A DNA stretch of 64,000 nucleotides from Paludibacteraceae bacterium. GTDB lineage: Bacteria > Bacteroidota > Bacteroidia > Bacteroidales > Paludibacteraceae. The notes beneath the pieces were generated by a model. That model had not been told where the DNA came from, did no database searches, and worked only from the letters and a program-made list of their open reading frames with translations. A program made the translations under genes and the position numbers. The DNA lies in the NCBI GenBank assembly GCA_017551675.1, contig JAFZLC010000057.1, positions 62,001 through 126,000 of the forward strand, written 5' to 3'. Numbering within the stretch: position 1 is the first letter of the stretch; each line of letters starts with the position of its first letter. This document shows positions 21,301-30,280 of the stretch, in pieces.

Positions 21301-24300
21301 AAGCCAAGATGTGGGGTATCGACAACAATTATGACTATGTTTGGTTTAATCGAAACCTGCAAGTTTTGGACACCACAACTGTACAGGAAGTATTATCTAC
21401 GGTTAATATTGACGAGACATCTCGCACCTATTATGCAAAGACAATGTATGACGGATGTCTGTCATCCAACTATGATACAATTCACATATCTACGTATGAC
21501 ATTGATGGAGGACACCTATCATTCGATGAGTCACCAGCATCTGATAAGAAATATTGGATTTGCAGCGGGGCAAATGCAGGACGAATTAGTGCGGATGGAG
21601 GTGGTAATTTAAACTACCGCTGGTTTTATTTAATCAACGGAACAGAAAACTCCAGAGCTTATGCCCTCTATTCAGCTTCCAACACGGCTGAACCCGTCAC
21701 AACCAGTAGTGTGCTATTAGATACATGCAATTTAAAATCAGTGTTTACACATACAACAGGAACACAACTAGAGAAAAAAGTCTCATTCTACAGAGTATCC
21801 TATTTCACCATCGATAATATGGAGCAGACAGAAAACTCTGACACCATATCCTTATATATCGTTCCTACACTAAGCCTTGCATCCACACTCCTATTAGATG
21901 GAAGTGAGTCATTGGCAGGCACTATTTCTGCCGAAAAAGAGCTTTATTGCAATGGCGAAACAGGATCTTTAATTGACGGAACCGTCGACCAAGCATCACC
22001 TCTTTTCGAAGTTTGGTCAAATGGGACGTTCGGACCCTATCTTTACAATCCAGAACATGAAGAGTTCTCAACGTGGTTTGAATACGGAAAGAATAACGTA
22101 TGGGAAAAATCTGAGATTCATCATGGCATAGCCGACTATGCACAATTCTTCAACCTGGATGTCATCGATACTTCATACACCGTACGAAGAGCCTTCAATG
22201 ATGGTTGCTCTACTGTCTATTCCAATTCAGTCAAGCAAAACCTATCCAACAAAGCTCCGAATCCTTCAAAGGTGATTATCAAAGCAACTACCCCAGAGGG
22301 AAAAGTAATCACCGAAGGAATCGAAATGGGTGATGCCTTGAGTATCAACTACACGGAACTGGGATATGAATGCTATTGGTTTGCCGACGAAGAATGTACA
22401 GACACCCTATGTGCTAACAATCAGCTACTAACGTTCAATCAGATTACAGAGAAAACGCCAACCATCGTCTATCTTAAACGAAAAGACAACACTGAAAATG
22501 GTTGTTTCTCATCTGCTTTGGCTATTCCTCTAACATTCTATACAAAAAGTACTGGCGGATATATCTACAAAGATCAATTTGTCTGTAGAAACGAACAATT
22601 CTCCACAATCACCAGCGGACGCTTGGCAGAAGGATTCTCCTATGCTCCAACAAGTGGTACCCCTAGAGAATTTCATTATCAGTGGCAGGTTTGTCTAAGC
22701 GACAATCTTGATGTTTGGACAAACATCACTGGTGCCATTCAACCCGACTCCTTGAGTGCTGACATCATCATGAACCTAACTTCATCCAACAATTCCACCT
22801 ATTACATACGAAGGCAAGCCTCAACAATAGACAACCGCATTGTCTATTCTGACACCATACAACTAACCTTCTACGATGATCTCCAAGCGGGTGCCATCTC
22901 TCTCGAAAATGAGGGGAAAAACAGCTTCTGCTACTCTGATTCATTACCATTCATCCTCTCTTCTTCGCCAACTGGAGGTTATTATGGCTATGTAGGATTT
23001 GATGGATACTCATACGGATGGGAAATCTCCATCAATAATCAGGAGTATGTACCTGTTTCTCCACTTAGCAGGACAACAGGCAGAAGACTTGACCTAGACT
23101 ATTGTCTCCGTTTTGAGGACAAACTAGGCATCGACTTCTCTCAAGACAATCACATTCAAATCCGTGCATTATACGCAGATGTATGTGACACCCAATACAG
23201 TGAACCTCTTTCCTTCACACTATGGGCTATGACCCATCAACCCTCCATCTATCAAGAAAAAGACAGCTGTGAATCGGACGCTGTGACAATAAAAGCATAC
23301 GACACACAACACTACTCTTACACATGGGTAGTGCTAGACGATGAGAAACAAATCACTTGGTCGTATACACAAGACTCATTGAAACTACAACGAGTCTCCG
23401 AAATAAAAGTGACCGAATATGGAGTGTCAGGTACACACAAAGAAAGCGGTTGCAAGTCCGATTTCACCTACTTCAACATAGACTCACTTCCTCGCCTGCA
23501 TCAAGACCCTTTAGAAACTCCCTCTTCATCACTATGCTACAATAGCACAATTACCATAAAGGGAGGAAAAGTGAGTGGAGGTAACAGTTCTAAAACCTTC
23601 CTTTGGGAATATTCTTACGACGGAGATTCATATAATCCGTTGGAAACCTCTGAAGATTTATTGCTGACAAATCTGAAACAATCCCTATTCGTCAGAAGGA
23701 TTATAAACGACCTCTGTTCTTCTGATACCAGTAACACTATCTTTATCCCCGTTCGAGAGAAGATAGAGCCATCCCTTACAGACATCTCATACCCTAAACA
23801 AGTGTGCATGGGGCAATACTACACACTAAAACTGAATCCATTGAAAATCGATTCTCTCAAAGATCTGAATGAGCAATGGAAAGTGAAAGAGTGTCTGTGG
23901 ACACTTCAACACACCGAAAACGACCATCTCATTAGCGACACTCTCTCTTTCAGATCCATCACATCAACAGAAATCACCTATCAGGGCTTTGATGATCCGT
24001 ATCAAACCTTTTCAATTCATCTGTGTACAATCGACAGCACCAATGCAAAATGTTCTAGCGATGCGATACAGTTTGTCATCAACAGCACCCCATCTCTTGA
24101 CTCTTCACTGAATCGCATCACCTGCAGTAATCTTCATCCATGTAATGGTGAGATAATCGAAATTGAAGGCTCTGTGGCATACGTTCCATCATTTGAGTCT
24201 GACACCTTCACCTATGCATGGTTCCAATCCGACAATCAGCAGGATTGGGCAAAGATCTCGCAGCAAAAGAATCAGAACCTACATATATCCATACAGGATT

Positions 24301-26168
24301 CGATTTACATAAAGCGAGAAGTATCCAATCTATGTTATTCCAACTTCAGTAATATCATTGCCCTAAAAGGCAAAGCGGGTGAGACATTTGACTATGTATC
24401 TGCCTTAGGATTAACCATCACAACATACGTTCAGGAGGAGAGTGATAGCGTCGAACTGACCATTCGTGACCAAAGCATCAATACGAACTATATCCTGCAG
24501 GGTGACTCACAATTGCCTGTTAAACAATACGGCATCACGACACTCCCTTACACTGCTGATGAATATGCCAACAAAGCCCTCTATCTGCAAAACACCACTG
24601 GCTGTTACAACGGGTATCGCATCTCACCCATCAGAGGTGGACGAATCTATAGCGAGGGAAACATTGTCGTATGCAAAGGAGCTTCCGTTCCCACTCTTCG
24701 TGTAACAGAGAGTGAAGGAGGTTCAGGTGATTATAAGTACCAATGGCAATATAAAAATGAATACGTAAGAGAATATGTAAACATACCTTCTGCTACAGAT
24801 ATTGATTATACTCCCGACCCCGTCACATCCCAAACATGGTTTCGTCGAATGACCACCTCTGGAGAATACATCTCATATAGTAATGAAGTATCCCTCTTCA
24901 TAGCAGAGCAGCCTTCTCTATCCCCTCTTCTGCCAATAATCGACAGTGCCACTTTCGCCAATAAAAATCTTACGCACACGGACGGTGTAGTCGAACTGAC
25001 AAAATCCATGTCTATTCAACTCGCTTGTTCCGTTTCACACGCACAAAACATCTATTGGGAATACAGCGACGATAACGAGACATGGCACGAACTACATTCT
25101 GAAACGGAATCCGCAGAGAATGTCTCCCTAACAATCAACGGCGAGCAACCATCTCGATACTACCGACTTCATGCAGAAAGTGAATGTGGGACAACCATCA
25201 GCAACAAGGTGCTTGTCACCACTTCCGACGTCCCTGAAATCATAGAGGATGAGATTGTCATCAGCGGATTGGTCTGTCAAGGAGACACCCTCAAACTAGG
25301 TTGTTTTTATCTGGATGAAGACGGGAAACTGATTAGTGGTGATTACTATTACCAATATGAAAACAATGCAGGAATCCAGATGTATACTGCAGGACTGAAT
25401 GGCCCATGTACAAACATCTACTATCCTAACACACCCGTCAATGGCTATATCTACTGTCCGAATGTAGAGACACCTTTTGACATGACAATCACGCGTGTTT
25501 CGAAACAAACAGGAGCGTCATATACTACCACCATACACATCCCGGTTGTCATTCTACATGCCAACTTTGAATACATCATTAACAATAAAACACATACATT
25601 ACAAGAGGAGCAAGTAAACATTGAACAAGGTGAATTGATCGAGTTTAAGAATCTGACTGAGGGAGATATCGTCAGCACCTATTGGGAACTAATAGAACCC
25701 ATGAACACACCCACTAATGTCTCTCCATACGGACTCTTCTCCTTCTTGGAAAATCCTTATTGCTATTTCTATAATGGAGGCAGATATAACGTCACTCTAC
25801 ACGTTACAGATGCGAATGGTTGCCAATCATCCATTAGCACGGATGCTATCACCATACCATCCAGCGCGGTAAGAAACACCACATTTAAAAATGCTATTTT
25901 CGTAGAAACCAAAGAAGGAAACAATCCTGACAATAACCAATTGATGGTCTATCCTATTCAGTTCCAAGAATCTCTTCATATCCTATGGAACAATAACGTC
26001 TTTCATTATCAACTGTATGACGAACTAGGAATTGTACGAATCAGTGGTTCGGCAGACGAAGAAGCACTCCTTCATACAGAAACGCTTACCCCTGGCGTAT
26101 ACATTCTGCGAATTAACAACCAGATAGTAAAACTAATAAAGGCGAACTCTGTAAATTCTCCGTTTTAA
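18351..26168 (+). pseudogene. 3' part (2605 aa) of the giant PKD-like T9SS surface protein
   Basis: The apparent GTG start at 18351 has no signal peptide, and the same frame is open upstream past 18200, so this is better read as the continuation of the ORF at 15907. It contains roughly fifteen repeated beta-sandwich modules. Each begins near a Cys/Gly segment (VCKGASVPTLRV, SLCYNSTITIKGG, CYGDDVSITLD), carries a GGSGDYKYQWQY-like strand and closes with a TWFRRM/TYFCRV-like strand. This style is known from SprB/PKD-rich gliding or adhesion proteins of Bacteroidota. The C-terminus (MVYPIQFQESLHI ... TPGVYILRINNQIVKLI) is a T9SS type A sorting domain. Signal peptide in one ORF and sorting domain in the other is strong support for one original gene. 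Confidence 0.8.
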
Positions 26169-26232
26169 TTTCAAAAATTCTACGATATGAATTCATAGAG
26201 TCAAATAAAACTAATTGATCTTAATGAGATTA

Positions 26233-26252
26233 GGTGAGTCCTAAAATTCACC
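26233..26252 (+). repeat. Intergenic motif copy 1 (GGTGAG...TTCACC)
   Basis: Reads GGTGAGTCCTAAAATTCACC, an imperfect inverted repeat with GGTGA/TCACC arms. It lies 64 bp after the stop of the giant T9SS gene. Related copies are at 52122-52142 and 62731-62753. Confidence 0.4.
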
Positions 26253-26448
26253 ATTAAATATTCCCACTTTTGTTTTTTCTCAGACCGACAGGCTCTAGAA
26301 TCAGTCATAAAGAACCCTCTTTATACTGAAATCTAGGGTCTGTCCCTATCTTATAAACCCCGATTTTATGTTTTTAGACATAAAGCAACATATTTTTAGA
26401 ACATTATTAATTTTTTTGTAAAAAACTTGCACCTTTTAATTTTATTTA

Positions 26449-26456
26449 TATCTTTG
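26449..26456 (+). promoter_or_regulatory. Orphan promoter (-33 TTG, 19 bp, -7 TATCTTTG)
   Basis: The -7 box TATCTTTG is a full match, and TTG at 26427-26429 gives the standard 19-bp spacing, making this one of the best promoters in the window. No coding gene follows on the plus strand; the next annotated plus-strand gene starts at 29932. Only a ten-codon ORF (GTG at 26491) lies downstream. Confidence 0.45.
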
Positions 26457-26582
26457 TTGTCAGAATTAAACATTACAAGAAAAATTACTGGTGCAACTCT
26501 TAAAACGCATAACTATGATATAAAACAAAGAACTCCTGAAACTGCATTTTAGTAAAATTATGCACGAATAATAAAAACCAAA

Positions 26583-26609
26583 GGGAGCATAGTCATCGAC
26601 AATGCTCCC
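26583..26609 (-). terminator. Rho-independent terminator of the THUMP methyltransferase gene
   Basis: Arms GGGAGCAT (26583-26590) and ATGCTCCC (26602-26609) pair perfectly. Read on the minus strand, the hairpin is followed by TTTGGTTTTTATT, a U-rich tail. It lies 47 bp past the stop of the gene ending at 26657. Confidence 0.8.
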
Positions 26610-26656
26610 CTAAAAATTATCTGATAATCAGCTATAAGTTCTTATAAAACTCTCTT

Positions 26657-28366
26657 TTATTCATCATTATCTCGGAATCGACGTGGACCCTTAATATCTG
26701 TGTTTCTCATTCTTTTGCTAGAGCGATCACGGTCATATTTCTTACCACCCGATCTGTCTCCTTTGAAATCGCGTCCTTCACTTCCACGTCCTTCACGACG
26801 GCTGAATTTTCGATCTCCTCTTGAGTCATCACGCCATTTTCCACCCTCATTTCTATCACCGCGGTATTCTGAACGACGATCATCTCTATATTCATTCCTA
26901 TTGTCATCATTGCGACGTGCGCCGTAAGATCTTCTCTCATCATCATTGCGACGACCGTAACTTCTCCTATCATCATCGTTTCGACGATTACCATAATTAG
27001 GACGACTCTCACGCTCTTTCTGACGTTGCTCAAACATCTCTCGCTTAGCAAAAGTCTCATGGCGACGACGTTGATATTCACTCAACTCATCTTCACTCAT
27101 CGATTCACGATTCCATCGATCTTCGAATGGACGCAAGAATACGCCATTTCGATCATTGTATGTTGGAGCCTCATCTTCTGTCTTTTTCGCTTCCTCCTCT
27201 TTCTTATCCGCACGTTCTTTCAAAAACTCATCACGGCGGCCTTTGAATAGTTCATATTTACGGAACTCGCATTCAATAGAACCATTCATCAAGTGATATT
27301 TCACAGACGGACGTAATCCGATGCGATCTGTTGCCTCACAAGGAACGGAGATAATCCAAGCAGACATGTCGGTGAAGTCGTTCTTCAACTTACTACCAAT
27401 CTCCTCATACAAAGTTGATAGACTATTCACCTTCAAACGTTCACCATACGGAGGATTAAACATGATCATCGTCTCGTTTACCGGACGTTGAACGCCTTGG
27501 AATGGTTGGTGAGACAACTCAATGTACTTACTCAATCCAGCACTCTTAACATTCTCTTCAGCCACACGAAGAGCAGCAGATGAAATGTCTGAAGCATATA
27601 TTTTATGATTGAACTCACGTTCTTCAGAATCATCTTCGAACAACTCGTCCAAAAGATCCTTATTGAAATCAGGCCATTTTTCAAAAGCGTACCCCTTACG
27701 ATAAATACCAGGAGCAATATTCAAGGCCATCATTGCAGCCTCGATGGCAATTGTTCCCGAACCACACATAGGGTCCATGAAATCTGTTTGTCCATCCCAA
27801 CCAGCCAATTTCAGCATACCTGCTGCCAAGACTTCATTGATTGGAGCCTCCGTTTGTTCCACCTTGTAACCACGAAGGTGCAACGACTCACCCGAACTAT
27901 CCAAAGATAGGGTGCATGTCTCTTGAAACACATGAATATTTAGCTGTATGTCTGGATTGGTTATTCTGACAGACGGACGCTCGCCATACTTCTCCATAAA
28001 ATGGTCTGCTATAGCATCCTTTACCTTGTATGCCAGAAACTTTGAATGTTTGAATGATTCGGAAAAAACAACAGAATCGATGGCAAATGTTTTCTTTGGA
28101 TCCAAATACTGAGACCAATCAAACGCCTTTACTATCTCGTACACCTCATCGGTGTCATTTGCTTCAAACTTGTAAAAAGGCTTTAAAATACGAAGTGCTG
28201 TACGACATTTAAAATTTGCCTTGTACATCAGTTCTTGATCTCCATAGAATCGAACTCCTCGCGTAATAATTTCAACTTGCTCAGCGCCTAACTCTTGCAA
28301 TTCTTTAGCCAGCACTTCTTCCAACCCTTGGAAGGTCTTAGCAATCATTTCAAAACTGTTTGCCAT
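26657..28366 (-). CDS. THUMP-domain class I SAM-dependent RNA methyltransferase (RlmL/YpsC-like) with disordered RG-rich tail
   Basis: 569 aa. The N-terminus (FEMIAKTFQGLEEVLAKELQ) and the following ~150 residues are the ferredoxin-like/THUMP RNA-binding part. The Rossmann methyltransferase domain follows, with SAM motif I DPMCGSGTIAIEAA (about residue 200) and the catalytic NPPYGERL motif (about residue 305). The family makes N2-methylguanosine in 23S rRNA (RlmL type) or acts on other RNAs; the exact target here is not known. From about residue 440 the protein turns into a low-complexity tail of Arg, Asp, Gly, Asn and Ser (RRNDDERRSYGARRNDDNR...), which is unusual in length and probably adds nonspecific RNA binding. 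It is a single gene with its own promoter and terminator. Confidence 0.9.
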   Translation of the reverse strand: MANSFEMIAKTFQGLEEVLAKELQELGAEQVEIITRGVRFYGDQELMYKANFKCRTALRILKPFYKFEANDTDEVYEIVKAFDWSQYLDPKKTFAIDSVVFSESFKHSKFLAYKVKDAIADHFMEKYGERPSVRITNPDIQLNIHVFQETCTLSLDSSGESLHLRGYKVEQTEAPINEVLAAGMLKLAGWDGQTDFMDPMCGSGTIAIEAAMMALNIAPGIYRKGYAFEKWPDFNKDLLDELFEDDSEEREFNHKIYASDISSAALRVAEENVKSAGLSKYIELSHQPFQGVQRPVNETMIMFNPPYGERLKVNSLSTLYEEIGSKLKNDFTDMSAWIISVPCEATDRIGLRPSVKYHLMNGSIECEFRKYELFKGRRDEFLKERADKKEEEAKKTEDEAPTYNDRNGVFLRPFEDRWNRESMSEDELSEYQRRRHETFAKREMFEQRQKERESRPNYGNRRNDDDRRSYGRRNDDERRSYGARRNDDNRNEYRDDRRSEYRGDRNEGGKWRDDSRGDRKFSRREGRGSEGRDFKGDRSGGKKYDRDRSSKRMRNTDIKGPRRFRDNDE

Positions 28367-28389
28367 CTTAGTTTATATTATAGAGGGTA

Positions 28390-28405
28390 CAAAAATACAA
28401 AAATA
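28390..28405 (-). promoter_or_regulatory. Two overlapping -7 boxes upstream of the THUMP methyltransferase
   Basis: On the minus strand the sequence contains TATTTTTG twice (28390-28397 and 28398-28405), both full matches to TAnnTTTG, 24-39 bp upstream of the ATG. Confidence 0.5.
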
Positions 28406-28481
28406 TACTGATTTTCGAAGACTTTACTTCTGATTTTACTGTAAAAATCTTTTGTGTATGACAATTACAGAATAGAAAAAA

Positions 28482-28518
28482 TGCGAGACAAGAGTGCCTG
28501 ACACAATCTTGCCTCGCA
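28482..28518 (-). terminator. Rho-independent terminator of the flavodiiron protein gene
   Basis: Twelve-base arms TGCGAGACAAGA (28482-28493) and TCTTGCCTCGCA (28507-28518) pair with one mismatch. On the minus strand the hairpin is followed by TTTTTTC. It is 15 bp past the stop codon at 28533. Confidence 0.85.
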
Positions 28519-28532
28519 CTATACTTTAAACG

Positions 28533-29690
28533 TTACGCCAACATTGCATCTGCCAACGCCTCCAACTGAGGTATATCACTCTCTTTCATAGAAGAACGTA
28601 ACGATACAAGTGGTTCTACAATAGTCACATTCTTCATTGGTTCAATCAACGCACGCATAGCACGTCCTGCTGATGGTGCCCACGTTCCATTCTCCACCAT
28701 ACCAATCGTTCTGTTTTGGTATGCCTTGAGACCTAATTTCCACAAGAACATGTGCATTGGAGGGAAGACATCTCCTTCGTAAGATGAAGCACAGACAACC
28801 AACTTGTTCATTCTGTAAGCATCCTCTATCACCTCTGCCATATCATCGCGACACAAGTCTGCCACAACAACCTTCTTAGCACCCTTCTTCTTCAAAATCT
28901 CTGCCAACGTCTCAGCTGCCTTAGCCGTGTTGCCATGGATAGAGGCATGTGCAATCAAAACCCCCTCTGTCTCTATATCATAATTACTCCAAATGGAATA
29001 TAAACGAATTGCCTCTTCCATTCTTTCACCATCCAAGATAGGTCCATGCAACGCACATATAGTCTTAATTGACAAACCTGCCACCTTCTTTAAGACAGTG
29101 CTGACAGGTCCTCCATATTTACCGCATATATTGAAATAATAACGACGAGCCTCACATGCCCAATCGTCTGGATCCGCATCTATCACACCAAACTTACCAA
29201 ATCCGTCGGCTGAGAACAAAACCTCTTCCTCTGGGCAATATGTCATAATCACCTCTGGCCAATGCACCATCGGTGCTGTAATAAACGATAATGTATGATG
29301 ACCTAATGATAACGTATCACCATCCTTCACTGTCATCGTATTACCAACGTTTAGCTTCTCATCAAATTGAGGCATGAACTGCAATGCCTTAGCAGAAGCG
29401 ACTATCACAGCATCAGGATATAAACTACGGAATGCCGATATAGATCCTGAATGGTCTGGCTCCATGTGTTGCACCACAAGATAATCTGGCTTACGACCAT
29501 TCAAAGCCGCAGACAACTTCTTCAACCACTCATCCGTCTTACGAGGATCCACCGTATCCATTACAGCAATCTTATCATCAGTAATCAGATACGAATTATA
29601 GCACATTCCCTCTGGGGTAACATATTGACTTTCGAAAAGCTTCATATCGGCATCATCACAACCGATATATTGAATAGATTTTGAGTACAT
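28533..29690 (-). CDS. Flavodiiron protein (FprA family oxygen/NO reductase)
   Basis: 385 aa, the normal size of a two-domain flavodiiron protein. The N-terminal metallo-beta-lactamase-like domain holds the diiron ligands: HxExDH in QHMEPDHSGS (His75, Glu77, Asp79, His80), His in APMVHWPEV, Asp in LFSADGFGKFG and His in CALHGPI. The C-terminal flavodoxin domain starts near residue 245 with AHASIHGNTAKAA (FMN phosphate loop) and includes CASSYEGDVFPPMH. The family reduces O2 to water, or NO to N2O, with electrons from rubredoxin or a reductase, protecting anaerobes in the cytoplasm. No rubredoxin domain is fused and none is encoded nearby. A single gene with clear promoter and terminator. Which gas it prefers cannot be told from sequence. 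Confidence 0.95.
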   Translation of the reverse strand: MYSKSIQYIGCDDADMKLFESQYVTPEGMCYNSYLITDDKIAVMDTVDPRKTDEWLKKLSAALNGRKPDYLVVQHMEPDHSGSISAFRSLYPDAVIVASAKALQFMPQFDEKLNVGNTMTVKDGDTLSLGHHTLSFITAPMVHWPEVIMTYCPEEEVLFSADGFGKFGVIDADPDDWACEARRYYFNICGKYGGPVSTVLKKVAGLSIKTICALHGPILDGERMEEAIRLYSIWSNYDIETEGVLIAHASIHGNTAKAAETLAEILKKKGAKKVVVADLCRDDMAEVIEDAYRMNKLVVCASSYEGDVFPPMHMFLWKLGLKAYQNRTIGMVENGTWAPSAGRAMRALIEPMKNVTIVEPLVSLRSSMKESDIPQLEALADAMLA

Positions 29691-29723
29691 ATAACTACTA
29701 GATATGAATAAAATTAGTTTCTA

Positions 29724-29731
29724 CAAATATA
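29724..29731 (-). promoter_or_regulatory. Putative -7 promoter box of the flavodiiron gene
   Basis: TATATTTG on the minus strand, a full match to TAnnTTTG, 34 bp upstream of the ATG at 29690. Confidence 0.5.
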
Positions 29732-29931
29732 GAATTTTTATTGACCTCTTTCATAGCTTTGGCAATTTATTTTAGTAAATTAAGTTGATGTAAGTTCAAG
29801 TGTACAAGATGAAGCCAGCAACAATAATCACCTAGATGGCTCCATTTTTTCTCAAAAGGTCTTGTTTTTCTAAAGGAATATGTCTAAACTTGTCTCTATT
29901 AAAATTGTTATGTTTTTTAAATAAACTACTC

Positions 29932-30228
29932 ATGGGTATTTTTGATTTCCTTTTCAACAGAAAAAAAGAAAATGAAGGTGCATACGATAAATCAGAACAA
30001 CCTTCTAATACAAGAATTTATGATAATTCTTCTGAAAAAGATTCCATCGATCAATCTAACAATAAGCAGGACCTGCCATCCCTCGATAACATACCTGAGA
30101 ATATCCTCAACGAGGCAAAAGAACTTGTTAGACAGGGATATAAACTAAATGCAGTCAAACTTATCGTTGATAACACAAGCGCTGGTCTGAAAGAAGCTAA
30201 AGAATTCGTCGATAATATTACATTATGA
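29932..30228 (+). CDS. Small protein with ribosomal L7/L12 C-terminal-like domain
   Basis: 98 aa from the ATG at 29932. A longer frame from 29836 would add a Cys/Leu-rich stretch that does not look like protein, so I reject it. The N-terminus (MGIFDFLFNRKKENEG) is amphipathic and could lie on a membrane, as in many small Bacteroidota proteins starting MGIFDFL. A charged linker follows, and residues ~60-98 (EAKELVRQGYKLNAVKLIVD, then NTSAGLKEAKEFVD) closely follow the L7/L12 CTD helix pair (IKxVRexTGLGLKEAKxLV). That fold in ribosomal L12 binds translation factors; in free-standing proteins its role is unknown. The gene is flanked downstream by a hairpin and then by the B6 locus, with no obvious functional link. 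Confidence 0.7.
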   Translation: MGIFDFLFNRKKENEGAYDKSEQPSNTRIYDNSSEKDSIDQSNNKQDLPSLDNIPENILNEAKELVRQGYKLNAVKLIVDNTSAGLKEAKEFVDNITL

Positions 30229-30230
30229 GA

Positions 30231-30263
30231 AATGGGAGGAATTTACTAAACTTCCCACTTTTC
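30231..30263 (+). terminator. Possible weak terminator hairpin after the L7/L12-like gene
   Basis: AAATGGGAGG and CTTCCCACTT can form an imperfect stem (about 8 of 10 pairs, one of them G-U), followed by TTCTCCC rather than a clean T-run. It would separate the L7/L12-like gene from the B6 locus. Confidence 0.35.
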
Positions 30264-30267
30264 TCCC

Positions 30268-30275
30268 TACCTTTG
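30268..30275 (+). promoter_or_regulatory. -7 promoter box directly in front of the kinase-AraC fusion gene
   Basis: TACCTTTG, a full match to TAnnTTTG, ends 5 bp before the ATG at 30281. The predicted transcription start would fall at or within a few bases of the start codon, so the mRNA may be nearly leaderless. Confidence 0.5.
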
Positions 30276-30280
30276 CAGTC

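Larger units (their letters stand above)
26169..26656. other. Intergenic region of 488 bp
   Basis: It contains no gene I can support. It holds one copy of a recurring motif (26233-26252), a short GC hairpin (AGGG-tctgt-CCCT near 26332-26346), a well-formed plus-strand promoter (26449-26456) with no gene in front of it, and the terminator of the minus-strand methyltransferase (26583-26609). Confidence 0.6.

Noticed and set aside
26583-26609. The hairpin after the THUMP gene as the end of a plus-strand small RNA
   Set aside because: On the plus strand it is followed by CTAAAAATTAT, without a U-run; the U-rich side is on the minus strand.
26707-27081. 124-codon minus-strand ORF over the Arg-rich tail of the methyltransferase
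   Set aside because: It is an out-of-frame reading of the low-complexity tail (Met/Val-rich), not an independent gene.
29836-29931. Upstream ATG extending the L7/L12-like protein by 32 residues
   Set aside because: The extension is a Cys/Leu/Phe-rich string without protein-like character, and MGIFDFL at 29932 is a common small-protein start.
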